From: Bufo bufo
Taxonomy: Eukaryota; Chordata; Amphibia; Anura; Bufonidae
Length of the DNA stretch: 64,000 bases
NCBI RefSeq assembly: GCF_905171765.1
Contig: NC_053389.1
Span: 213,224,624 to 213,288,623 of the forward strand
Reading direction: 5' to 3'
The position numbers were made by a program, and so were the translations under genes. Every line of letters begins with the position of its first letter. The first letter of the stretch is position 1. The notes beneath the pieces were generated by a model that was given only the letters and a program-made list of their open reading frames with translations, made no database searches and had not been told where the DNA came from. Of this stretch, positions 1 to 10,500 are shown one piece after another.

Positions 1-297
1 GACAGGCTCTATATTTAGAGTACCTCAGGTATACTTGACCTGGAAAACTGAGTGGGAATGATCCTCCACACCAGTGGTGCAATTTCTGCACTAGTTACTG
101 AGTCCTGAATCTCTCAGAACTAACTCTGAACTAGAAACTTCCAACTGACTCCCTAGGCTAGGCCCTGGCCTATTTATACTAAACTGGGGGCTCCCTCTGC
201 TGGCTGGAATATGAATTGCCTGCTACAGGCCTAACTTTCTTAAAGGGAGATACACATTATAATATAGCAGTGTCGGGTAACCTACCCGTATGCTGCA
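1..297 (-). mobile_element. Element A 3' LTR, partial (Ty3/Gypsy)
   Basis: This segment is repeated at 12573-12869 with no indels and two substitutions (positions 156 and 172), so it is one LTR of a minus-strand element; the rest lies left of the window. The LTR begins on the minus strand with TGCAGC next to a purine-rich tract (minus strand of 298-312), as expected at the 3' end of an LTR retrotransposon. About 0.7% divergence over 297 bp points to a young insertion. Confidence 0.9.
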
Positions 298-682
298 CAC
301 CCCCAGACTTTAACGTGAGTAAGGCCTCGTACTCACACACACACCTTTCTGAACCGGCATAAAATGTTACATAATTTAAGCATTACATTATAAATATGGT
401 AAATAATTATTTCACACAGAAGATATAACATTTGTAACTTAATGAACAGACGACGCAAGGGAAAGGGGCGTCTTCTTGCTTCTTAGACACGGCCGCTGAC
501 CTGGCACAGCGGACTTAAGGTGAACCAGGTTAGTCCATAGTAACACATGTCAAGAATAAGATTTTTTTTCAAAGTCTTTGTACGTGCAACAAATATGTTA
601 GAGAATGCAAAGATATATCACTTTTTCAAATATAAAAGTTCAACATCAGTCCATTTTTCTTGGCTGAAGTATAATAAAGGAA
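298..682 (-). other. Element A 3' untranslated region and polypurine tract
   Basis: This is noncoding sequence between the pol tail and the 3' LTR of element A. The minus strand next to the LTR reads AAAGTCTGGGGGTG, a plausible polypurine tract for plus-strand priming. Nothing else is recognisable in this stretch. Confidence 0.6.
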
Positions 683-900
683 CTACACAGGGGTTTCCTG
701 CGGGTGTATAACAGGCAAGGACTCACGTGGAGGAGTCCATTCTTGCGCACAAACGTCAAGCAAGCTATTTCCAGTAGTAACTGTTCGGGAGGAGACACCA
801 CCAGCATAATCAAAGTCCCCTAAACGGACTGGCGGACGTCCCCTGTTCATCCGGGTAGACCTTCTCAACACAGGGGTCTCCTCCTCCCTTACATCGAGGT
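683..900 (-). pseudogene. Element A pol C-terminal tail, out of frame
   Basis: On the minus strand this stretch encodes a basic tail with the motif RRSTRMNRGRPPVRL, typical of the end of many Ty3/Gypsy integrases (an RRS-x-R-x-NRG-x-PP type sequence). It is in a different frame from the main pol reading frame, which stops at 889-891. The open tail frame overlaps the end of pol, so a small indel near 890-930 has probably separated the last 60-70 residues from the rest. The alternative is an unrelated short ORF, but the motif and position favour a displaced tail. Confidence 0.55.
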
Positions 901-3900
901 AGAAGAGAGAGAAGCAACAGGAGGGTCTCCATCAGTGAGACCCTGGTCAGGAACAACAGGAACAACAAGATCCCCTATAAGGGGAACTGGATCCGGGGCA
1001 TTTTGAACCGGCTCTTCTGGAGGTGAAGGCACAGTAGGTGCCGGAGCGGGCACCAACAAATTCAACCATGGTGTCAGGAGCCAATGCATGGGTTCAGTGT
1101 CATACATTAGATTACTGACAGCCTGCATAGGATCCTCGGGCTGTATTGATGGCTCTGACACAGGTGATTCAGATTTAGAACTCTCAGCACTGGGTTCTCG
1201 CGTCAGGCAGAGCTTTAACCGGTTCCTGTGCACAATTTGGGATCCCCTGCCTTCTCGGGTAATCTCATAAGTGTGGGTCCCAGCATTTGGGATTGCAGTG
1301 ACAACATAAGGAATCGGCTCCCATTTACGGTCCAGTTTACTTGTACGGCGGTTATTTTTCAACCACACCACAGCTCCTATTGTCAAGGGTTCTGCATGGG
1401 CTGCTTGATCATAGTCTCTCTGCTGTCGGTCTCTAGCATAACCCATACGTTCCTGAACAATGGCTTTGGCCGTATTCAATCGCCTTTGGTGCTCAGCAAC
1501 CCAGTCGGTGTTAGGTAATGGGTTGATGCAATCAGGTACGTGTATGTCCAAGGAGTGATCAGCAGGCAACGTTCCTTGGCGCCCAAACATCAAATAAAAA
1601 GGGGTATATCCCGTGGAACAATGAATGGTATGGTTGTACGTGTACATGAGCTGTGGCAACAGACTGGGCCAATCTCCTCTGGTTTCAGGAGGCACGGCCC
1701 TCAGAATCTCTATAAAAGTCTGATTCATTTTTTCACACAGCCCGTTACCTTGAGGATGGTAGGCCGTTGTCCGGATCTTCTTGCAGTTGTGTAAGCGGCA
1801 CAGTTCATGGAACAGATGGGACTCAAAAGCAGGTCCTTGATCGGTGAGGATCTTTTCTGGACATCCGTAGGGCAGGAGGAAGTGTTTCCAGAACAGTTCG
1901 GCTGTAGTCTTGGCCGTCTGGTCTCTCACAGGCACCGCTACAACAAACTTAGTGAAGTGGTCAATAATAGTCATGGCATAAGCATACCCTGAATGACTAG
2001 GCTCCAACTTCACATGGTCAATGGCGACAAGTTCAAGAGGACGGGTACTTACAATGGGTCGCAGTGGTGCCCTCTGGTCGTGGTGCTCACTTCGTTTTAA
2101 GGCACAGGCTATACACTCCCGACACCACCTCTCAATGTCTTCTCTCATGCCCACCCAATAAAACCGCTGGCGGATATTAGCCTCAGTCTTTTGGACCCCA
2201 AAATGACCGGATTGATTGTGGTACATCTCCAACACCATACCTGCATCTCGTCGGGGTATGAGAATCTGATGCACTCTTTCGTTGGATACTGGGTCTAGGC
2301 TTCTCCGTAGCAATGAGCCCTTTTGTATGAAGAGCTGATGGCGCTGTCTCCACAGTTTGATGAGCTCTGGATCTGCACTCTTACGTCTAATTCTCTCAGG
2401 GGCTCTGCCACTAGTAATAAAATCCGACAACTCACCCAGCACTCTACTTTCAGACTGTAATTTCACCCACCTTTCCTCTTTGGGCTCAGGCTTACTGGAG
2501 GGTGAAGGGGCTGCGGCTCTGTCATTGGTAGCTCGAGCCTGATCCTGTTGAGCAAACTTGTTATAGAAGGCCGGCATTTCTACATCTTCCCAAGCATCCC
2601 GCCCATCATCAGGAGCTGTCTCTGTGGAAAGCCTAGATAAAGCATCAGCATTGTCGTTAGTACGTCCAGCACGGTATTTTACAGAGAAATCATAGTTGGC
2701 GAGGCGAGAGGCCCATCTCTACTCCAAGGCCCCCAATTTAGCTGTATTTAGATGCGCCAGAGGGTTATTGTCGGTGAATGCAATGAACGGGGTGGCGGCT
2801 AGATAATCTTTGAATTTCTCCGTCACTGCCCACACTAATGCCAGGAACTCTAGTTTGAAGGAACTATAATTCTGATCATTTTTCTCAGCCCCTTTCAGGG
2901 AGCGGCTTGCATAAGCTATCACTCTCTCTTTTCCCTCTTGGATCTGAGCCAACACAGCTCCCAGGCCTCGTTTGCTAGCATCGGTATAAAGATGGAAGGG
3001 TTTGCTGTAGTCTGGATAACCTAACACAGGAGGCTCGGTCAGTTTCTTTTTTAACATTTGGAACGCTATCTCCCTTTCCTCATTCCACTCGATGGGCACA
3101 GGAGTTCTAGGACTTTTCTTGGGTTGCCCCCTCAGGAGTTCCTGGATAGGATCAGCTATTTGAGCAAAATGGGGGATAAAACGCCTATAGTAGCCTGCAA
3201 AGCTAAGGAAACTCCTCACCTCTTTGACGGTAGTGGGGACCGGCCAATTACGGACAGCCGCTAGCTTATCCGGGTCAGGCTGCACGCCCTCTGCGCTCAC
3301 CACATGCCCCAGGTATTTTACTGCAGGTTTGAGCAAGTGACACTTGGATGGCTTTACTTTCAAGCCATATTTGATAAGTATTTCAAATACTTCTGCTAAA
3401 TGTTTCAGATGGTCCTCATATGTTTTTGAGTATACAATGACATCATCTAGATACAGCAGCACTGTTTCAAAGTTTTTGTGGCCCAAACACCGCTCCATTA
3501 GTCTCTGGAAAGTCCCTGGGGCATTACATAGCCCGAACGGCATACAATTGAATTCAAACAGGCCCATGGGAGTGGTGAAAGCAGTCTTTTCCCTATCCTC
3601 GGGGGCCATGGGTACCTGCCAGTAGCCACTGGTCAAGTCCAATGTGGAGAAATAAGCAAAGGAGCCCAGAGCAGTTAGTGACTCCTCAATGCGGGGCAGT
3701 GGGTATGCATCTTTGTGGGTTATTTGGTTAATTTTTCTATAATCCACACAGAAACGGATACCACCATCCTTTTTCTTTACAAGGACCAGGGGTGCAGCCC
3801 ACGGGCTACGGCTGTCCCGGATTACATTAGAGTCTATCATCTCTTGAATCATTTCTTTTACAGTCTGATATGAAGTCGGCGGTAAGGGTCTGTATCTCTC

Positions 3901-4971
3901 CTTGATAGGAGGATGAGAGCCAGTAGGTATGGTGTGTTGTATGGCACTAACCTCTCCATAATCAGTAGCATGTTTACTGAAGGTCTGGTGGTGCTCTTTG
4001 ACAAGCTGTAGGATCCCCTCTTGTTGATGTTGGGGGGTAGTCTCGTCCCCGACATGGAGCTCTTCTCACCAGGGCACTTGTGGCTGGGTCACCGGCGGAC
4101 GTCCGCTGACTGCAGCTGGCGGCTTTTCTGTCACTGGAAGACGAATGATGTCTTGGAAGGACACCTGGGAAAGCTGGGCAACAGGGCAATGCTTAGTAAG
4201 CGCAACAGGATGATCACTCAGGTTAATCAGACGGACAGGTACTTTACCTTGGGAGACGTTCACCAGGCACTTGGCAGCTCTCACATAAGGGTAGTTCTCC
4301 ATCTGGATTGGTTCCACCAGGGCTGGATAATCTTGGCCTTGGACTCCCAGGATAGCACGACACCATAAAAGAGTTTGAGAATTAGGAGGCAAAGTCACAG
4401 GCTTATTATCACGGATCCTGGCAGTACAAATTTCTCCTTTCCCATTAGCAAACCTCTGCTGAGCACTTAACACGGTAATGGTCTTCTGAATCACCCTCTT
4501 GGATGCAGAGGAAGCAGTGGGCAAAGTCTGGTGTAATGCGGCAAGTATTTCAGAATAACAGTTTTTGAAGACATTGGTGCCTAGAATGACAGGATGTCCT
4601 CCTCTGTCGCCGGCCTGTACTACTATCACCCCCTGTTGAGGCAAGGTTACCTCTCCCACCTGCAGGGTGGGTTCCCAGTATCCATGAATCTTTACCGGTT
4701 TGCCATTGCTGGCGATAATCTCCACCCAGGATTCAGGCGGCTGGGTTAACTGGTTGGTGTCCCAGAATTTTTCAAATGTGGGCAGCTGAATGGTAGTGAC
4801 CTGGGACCCAGTATCTAATAGGGCTTCAAAGGGGACCCCGTTGATCTCTATATTGATTTTAGGATGGGATCCTACATACCGGGGCATCCAACTTGGATCC
4901 TTTGGACCTAATGTTCTAACTCCCGAGGAGCGGTCCTCAGCCTCGAGGGTAGCCCGTTTAACTGCCAGCAC
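889..4971 (-). pseudogene. Element A pol: protease, RT, RNase H, integrase
   Basis: A single minus-strand frame runs from about 4971 to 889 and is broken only by in-frame stops TGA at 4066-4068 and TAG at 2719-2721. In order it shows an aspartic protease with LLDTGSQ (about 4800), a reverse transcriptase with the VDYRKIN block and catalytic YLDDVIVYS (about 3440), an RNase H block with TDASKRGLGAVLAQ (about 2970), an HHCC integrase zinc finger (H and C residues around 2090-2220), and an integrase core with IDH, DQGPAF and HPQGNGLCEKMN (about 1720-2030). This is the protease-RT-RNaseH-integrase order of Ty3/Gypsy. No chromodomain is visible. The protein would act in cytoplasmic particles and then integrate cDNA in the nucleus. 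With two stops and a displaced tail this copy cannot make a complete Pol unless the stops are bypassed. Pol lies in the -1 frame relative to gag. Confidence 0.9.
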
Positions 4972-5939
4972 GTGGATTCTGTGTGTCCCACCTTTTTACA
5001 GTATTTACACACGGGCCGTTTGCGATCTTTGGAACGATCTCTATTACGCCTCCCAGGATCCCTGGGGTGAGTCTCTTGGTATGGAGGTGAGAATGGCTTA
5101 GGAGGTGACAGGAACTCTTCCTCTGACATTAGGGGTTTTTCCCATTCTTCTATCTTTCTGCACACTCTCTCTAGACTTTTAGTGAGATGGTTTACCTGTT
5201 CCGTCAGCATAGCAATAGTATCGGTAGCTGAAGCTTGAACAGCTTGACCGGCCTCAGCCTGGTTAGTGATAAGCAGTTTTGGCCTGCAGGCTGGTGACTC
5301 AGGTGGGGTGCTCAACTCCGTAGATACTGTTGACCCCAGAATTCTTATAGCCAGCTCTTTAAAATCCAGAAAGGTACTGCTAGGGTGCTGGGCTGACAGC
5401 ATTTTTAATTGAGTCCTTATTTGCTCACTAGACACCCCTGTGATAAATTGTTCCCTCAGGGTCTGGTCCTGATTATCAGCCTCCTTGGGATCTATCTGGA
5501 TTACAGCCCCTAAAGCCTCCTAAAGTGATAGAGCATAGTCACGGAGGGACTCACCGGACTTCTGTTTCTTGCCAAAGAAGTGCATCTTTATCTCTGAGGC
5601 AGTCCTTGTTTCAAAAGTGGCCCTGAGGCGGGTGAATATTTGCTCTAGAATACTCCGCTCAGCAGCAGGCCAGGATAATACCTCTCTGCGGGCAGCTCCC
5701 TCCAGTTGCGCTAGCAGGATTTCCATCTGCTGTTCGGCATTTATGGTGTACAGTTTGAATAATGCCAGCAACTTCTCTTTAAAGTCTCTTAAGGTATGGG
5801 CCTCCCCTTTATAGCGGGGAAACCATGGGGCCCCAAAATAGTACGGCATAGTAAAGGGCATCATGCTGGGGACTATAGGATGGTTGGAAGCCGCAAGCTC
5901 CCCTGGAGCCGGCTGCTCGGGAACTCCCGGCTCGGACAT
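4908..5939 (-). pseudogene. Element A gag with CCHC zinc knuckle
   Basis: The frame starts at an ATG (5937-5939) and ends at 4908, interrupted by one in-frame TAG at 5520-5522. The first 140 residues include a helical capsid-like region (PWFPRYKGEAHTLRDFKEKL onward), followed by more capsid-like sequence and an acidic, proline-rich linker. Near the C-terminus is a nucleocapsid knuckle CKYCKKVGHTESTC (C-x2-C-x4-H-x4-C). Gag would form the particle shell and bind the element RNA. The capsid part loosely recalls the Gag lineage related to vertebrate PNMA proteins; this is an impression from the sequence only. The 3' end overlaps pol by about 60 nt in the -1 frame. Confidence 0.85.
4956..4962 (-). 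promoter_or_regulatory. Candidate -1 frameshift heptamer between gag and pol
   Basis: The minus strand reads GTTAAAC in the gag/pol overlap, and it is phased as G_TTA_AAC in the gag frame. Pol is in the -1 frame here. GUUAAAC is a known, weaker variant of the X_XXY_YYZ slippery class. A short palindrome (CCTCGAGG) follows within 15 nt, but I did not establish a strong pseudoknot. Confidence 0.45.
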
Positions 5940-6477
5940 GTTAGTTTATTAAGATGTGGCCGCTGGCGACTAAAGGGGCCGGTACAATCCCCTTCCCTCC
6001 GGTTACAAGTCCTTACCGGTATCGCCGGGGTTGCGCAGGCCAAGTCCCGCGAGACTCCGGACGTCCTGTGTACGCGGTGACGTTGCTGACGTAGACAAAG
6101 CAGAGCCGCGGCGGTGCGATGATGAAGAGGGGCGGGGTTCTCTGCGTCTTTGAAGGGATCCGCCCACGAAGGTCCTCAGCAGCGCGGGAAACTTTACTCC
6201 ATGCGGCCGGCGGCCATCTTGGTCACCATTCCCTGACAGCAAGCAGGGGCGTTGAAAAGTTAATAAATTGTAATCCACAAACACGATTTTCTCTCCCTGG
6301 GGGTAGCGCAACACAGCACAGCGCCTCCAATTCCTCCCAGGCACAATTGTAATCCACAGACTTGGAAATAAAAGGTACAGTCCTTGCAATACGGTGGTGG
6401 AATAGTTAAAGCACACAGTTCACACTTCTCTGCACTCCAGAAGCATGCGATCCTGTTCGTGACGCCAAAAAGAGCGA
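5940..6477 (-). other. Element A 5' leader with tRNA-type primer binding site
   Basis: This is a leader of about 540 bp between the 5' LTR and the gag ATG. The minus strand at 6467-6451 reads TGGCGTCACGAACAGGA, starting with the TGG expected of a site complementary to a tRNA 3' CCA end. It lies about 10 nt inside the inferred LTR end. The tRNA identity was not worked out. A 138-codon open frame in the leader (6003-6416) has no recognisable features and is probably fortuitous. Confidence 0.6.
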
Positions 6478-6904
6478 TGCAGTGTCCCAGGGGGTCAGTA
6501 GTGTAACTTCAGATACGCTGGGCTTTGTGGTGCAGGGCAACCCACTAACCTGGGACTCACTGTCGTCTTCAATCGGGTCAACACTGGAACAGGCAGGTGA
6601 TGAATGTCGTGACGCCAGTGCCAATTGAACGGTGGCACATCGTGTAGTGATAGGTGGAATAATTGAGCAATCCTTATATTTGAATAACAGGATAACTTTA
6701 CTGAACGAATTTGAAGATGGATGAACAGTCAGTAAGTACAGTTCCAGAATTATTCCACACGTTACAATACAGTCACAGCAGTGGTTCAGGCTATTACTCA
6801 GTCACAAAAGACTATCTTCAAGACAGGCCTCCTAGGATCAGGGATTTCCTCTTACTCTAAATGCAGCAATACACTTCAGGCAACTATTCTCTCTGCAGGG
6901 GTAC
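6478..6904 (-). mobile_element. Element A 5' LTR, inner part (split by element B)
   Basis: This is the U5-side part of the A 5' LTR. Removing element B (6905-12448) and one copy of its GGTAC target duplication joins this stretch to 12454-12869. That gives an LTR of about 843 bp bounded on the minus strand by TGCAG...CTGCA. The inner boundary at 6478 is inferred from the terminal CTGCA near the primer binding site, because the other LTR runs off the window. It contains a second copy of the primer-site core (TCGTGACGCCA, about 6608). Confidence 0.75.
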
Positions 6905-7549
6905 TGTCACTACCAGAGCTTTGGGACGTTCTCACAGCTCTGTTTCTCCACCCGTGTGATGATGTCACTACTAGAGCTGGGAGGAGTTCTCACTACTCTG
7001 TTTACTTTTGGTTTCTTTCACCACAGCTGTCCTTCATGTGTTTGATTTTCCTCTCTTTATATCACCCCTCCTCCTATGATAGGATGTGGATTATAGTTCT
7101 CACTTCAGTTGTAGCTCTTGCTTTAGTTTCTTCACTTGTAGCTATCAGTTCACTGGACCTGTGTTCTGCTGCAGCTAGCACTCCGGATATTGCCAGCCTG
7201 TCCTTGGATCCGTCTTCTCTGCGGCTGCAACACCGTCAGCTAAGTGTGCAGACATTGTTGTGTTCCTGTTTATTTTCTGACTGGATCTGAGGTGGCCACG
7301 GTTCCCTCCATATACTGAGTAGGGCACTGGTGGCCGTGCCCCTTCCACTATTGTAGGGGTTACAGTGGTCATTAGTCTTAGGCACGTGGGCATGCCTCTT
7401 TCCGCCATTTGGATCCGGGCATGTGCTTTAGCAGAATAGGGAGAGCGTTGAGGGTCGGACAGGGGTCACCCGTTATCCTCCCTAGTTCTGGGTCCAGTCA
7501 GTAGCTCTGTACTGTGTATTACTATTGTTGCCCACATACAGCCGTGACA
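6905..7549 (+). repeat. Element B 5' LTR
   Basis: The LTR has the 6-bp terminal inverted repeat TGTCAC/GTGACA. A TATA-like TTTATAT at 7056-7062 lies about 29 bp upstream of GTGGATTATA (7086-7095). That decamer is complementary to the sequence just inside the LTR end, so 7086 is the predicted transcription start. I saw no difference from the 3' LTR. Confidence 0.95.
7056..7095 (+). promoter_or_regulatory. Predicted TATA box and RNA 5' end of element B
   Basis: TTTATAT (7056-7062) followed about 29 bp downstream by GTGGATTATA (7086-7095) has the spacing of a TATA-driven start. The start is chosen because in Tf1-type self-priming the RNA 5' end must pair with the primer site. The same arrangement recurs in the 3' LTR around 11955-11994. 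Confidence 0.5.
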
Positions 7550-7550
7550 T

Positions 7551-7560
7551 TATAATCCAC
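7551..7560 (+). promoter_or_regulatory. Candidate self-primer binding site of element B
   Basis: TATAATCCAC, beginning two bases after the LTR end, is the exact reverse complement of 7086-7095 inside the LTR. No TGG-starting tRNA primer site is present in the 31-nt leader. This matches the organisation of self-priming Tf1/sushi-group retrotransposons. Confidence 0.6.
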
Positions 7561-7580
7561 CAAAACCGTCCTTTTTTGAC

Positions 7581-10500
7581 ATGGATCCGCTTTCTGGCCT
7601 GGTTGACCGCATGCAGGGTCTTTCTTTGGAAGTAGCGGATCTCCGTCAATCTATGACTCAGCTTCAAGCATTGGGCCCTGCTCCGGCTCATGGAGTCTGT
7701 TGCGAGCCAAAGGTCTCACTTCCGGAGACGTTCTCCGGGGGCAGTGAGAATTTTGTTCGTTTCAGAGAGGCATGCAAACTCCATTTTTGCTTGTGTCCTC
7801 ACTCTTCTGGTAATCAAGAGCAGAGGGTGAGGATTGTCATCTCCCTGCTCAGTGGTAATGCTCAGACTTGGGCTTTTTCGCTGCCATCAGGGGATCCCTC
7901 CCTTCGATCCGTGGAGGGATTTTTTGTGGCCCTGGGGCAGATTTATGATGACCCGGATCGTGTTGCTCTGGCCGAATCTAACCTACGTGTTTTATGCCAG
8001 AACAAACGGTCTGCGGAGCTTTATTGTTCTGAATTTCGGAGATGGGCAGCTGATTCGGGTTGGAATGATGCTGCACTCCGGAGTCAGTTCTGTCATGGTC
8101 TCTCGGAGAGATTAAAAGATGCGTTTGCTTTCCATGAGAGACCAACGTCCTTAGAGTCTGCCATGTCATTGGCGGTACGCCTTGACAGGCGTCTAAGAGA
8201 AAGAAATGAGACCTCTCTGTCCAGCCATTGTCAGTCTAGGGGCAGTGGTGCGGACTCATTCAGTGTGCAGGGGCCTCATCCTGTCTCGCTCCCCTCTGAG
8301 GAGGAGCCCATGCAGCTAGCTCGACTTGCCCCTGATAAAAGAGGATTTAGTCCTCAGAGTATGGTCTGTTTTTGTTGTGGGGGCATAGGTCATTTGGCAA
8401 ATGTTTGTCCATCTAGGAGATTCTTGAACCGTACTAAGAGCGATAATAAGAGAAAAATCTCAAAAGGTAAATCATCAAGTTCTGCTTCAACTGCTACTTT
8501 GGGCAAAGTTGATGTAGGATTTGATGCTTTTCCTCTGACCTGCAGTTCCCGTTTTCTCCTGTCTGCCAGGGTGGCGCTAGAGAGCAAAGTCATTTCTTGT
8601 GAGATTTTTGTCGATAGTGGAGCGGCCGTCAATCTTATTGACACTCAATTTGTAGCCATGCATGGTTTTCAGGTTTGCACATTAGATAAAGATCTACCTG
8701 TTTTTGCTATTGACTCTGCTCCACTCTCACAGAGATCTCTGAAAGGCATTGTTCACAATATCCGGCTAGCTGTAGGTGACACTCATGTGGAGGATATATC
8801 TTGTTTTGTCCTTAACGGATTGCCGTCTCCTCTAGTTTTGGGGTTACCCTGGCTCACTAGACATAACCCCACTATTGATTGGCAAGGAAGGCAAATAAAT
8901 GAGTGGAGTGACTTTTGTAGAGAGAATTGTCTCACAGCGACTTTTGCAGAGGTGTCTACTAAAACGGTGCCATCATTTCTCTCTGATTTCTCGGACGTGT
9001 TTTCCGAGAGCGGTGTTCAGGAGCTACCTCCTCACCGGGAGTTTGACTGTCCCATTAACCTCATTCCCGGCGCCAAGCTGCCAAAAGCACGCCTCTACAA
9101 TCTCTCACAACCGGAAAGAATCGCTATGCGAACTTACATCTCCGAGAGTCTCGAAAAGGGGCATATTCGTCCCTCAAAGTCACCTGTGGCCGCGGGTTTT
9201 TTTTTTGTTAAAAAGAAAGATGGCTCTCTGAGACCTTGCCTAGATTTTAGGGAGCTGAACCGTATCACGATTCGCGATCCCTATCCCCTTCCTCTGATCC
9301 CGGACCTCTTCAATCAAATTGTTGGGGCCAAGGTGTTTTCCAAATTGGATTTGAGAGGCGCGTACAACCTGGTCAGGGTCAGAGAGGGGGATGAATGGAA
9401 AACGGCCTTTAATACCCCTGACGGGCATTTCGAGAATCTCGTTATGCCTTTCGGCCTGATGAATGCTCCGGCCGTCTTTCAGCATTTTGTTAATAGTATT
9501 TTCTATCATTTAATGGGGAAATTTGTATTGGTGTATCTTGATGATATTTTGATTTTTTCCCCTGATGTTCAGACCCATCAGGATCATCTTTTTCAGGTTC
9601 TGCAGATTCTGCGGGAAAATAAATTGTACGCCAAGCTGGAGAAATGTCTTTTTATGGTATCGGAGATTCAATTTCTGGGTTTTCTCCTCTCTGCTTCTGG
9701 TTTTCGCATGGATCCCGAGAAGGTCCGTGCTGTACTTGAGTGGGAGCTTCCTGAGAATCAGAAGGCATTGATGCGCTTTCTGGGTTTTGCGAACTATTAC
9801 AGAAAGTTCATTTTGAATTATTCCTCTGTTGTCAAACCCCTCACTGACATGACAAAAAAGGGGGCGGATTTTTCCTCTTGGTCGGAGGAGGCGCTTGCAG
9901 CCTTTTCTAAGATTAAAGAGAATTTTGCGTCTGCTCCCGTCTTGGTGCATCCCGATGTTTCCTTACCTTTTATTGTTGAGGTGGATGCTTCCGAGGTGGG
10001 TGTGGGTGCGATTTTGTCCCAGGGCCCTTCCCCTGCCAAGTGGCGACCCTGTGCCTTTTTCTCTAAAAAACTCTCCCCGGCAGAGAGAAACTATGATGTG
10101 GGTGATAGGGAGTTGTTGGCCATCAAGTTGGCTTTCGAGGAATGGCGCCATTGGTTGGAGGGGGCCAGGCACCCTATCACCGTTTTTACCGACCATAAGA
10201 ATCTGGCATACTTGGAGTCGGCCAGGCGTATGAATCCGAGACAGGCCAGATGGTCTCTGTTCTTCTCCAGATTCAATTTTGTTGTTACATTCCGACCTGG
10301 GATAAAAAATGTGAAGGCTGATGCTCTCTCTCGCTGTTTTCCGGGAGGAGGAAACTCCGAGGACCCGGGTCCCATTTTGGCGGAGGGGGTAGTTGTTTCT
10401 GCTCTATATTCCGATTTGGAGGCCGAGGTCCAGGCTGCCCAGACTGAGACACCTGCCCGTTGTCCTTCTGGGAAGTTGTTCGTGCCTCCTGAGCTACGTC

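Noticed and set aside
6003..6416. 138-codon minus-strand frame in the leader of element A
   Set aside because: No motif; it lies between the primer binding site and the gag start and crosses the expected RNA leader.
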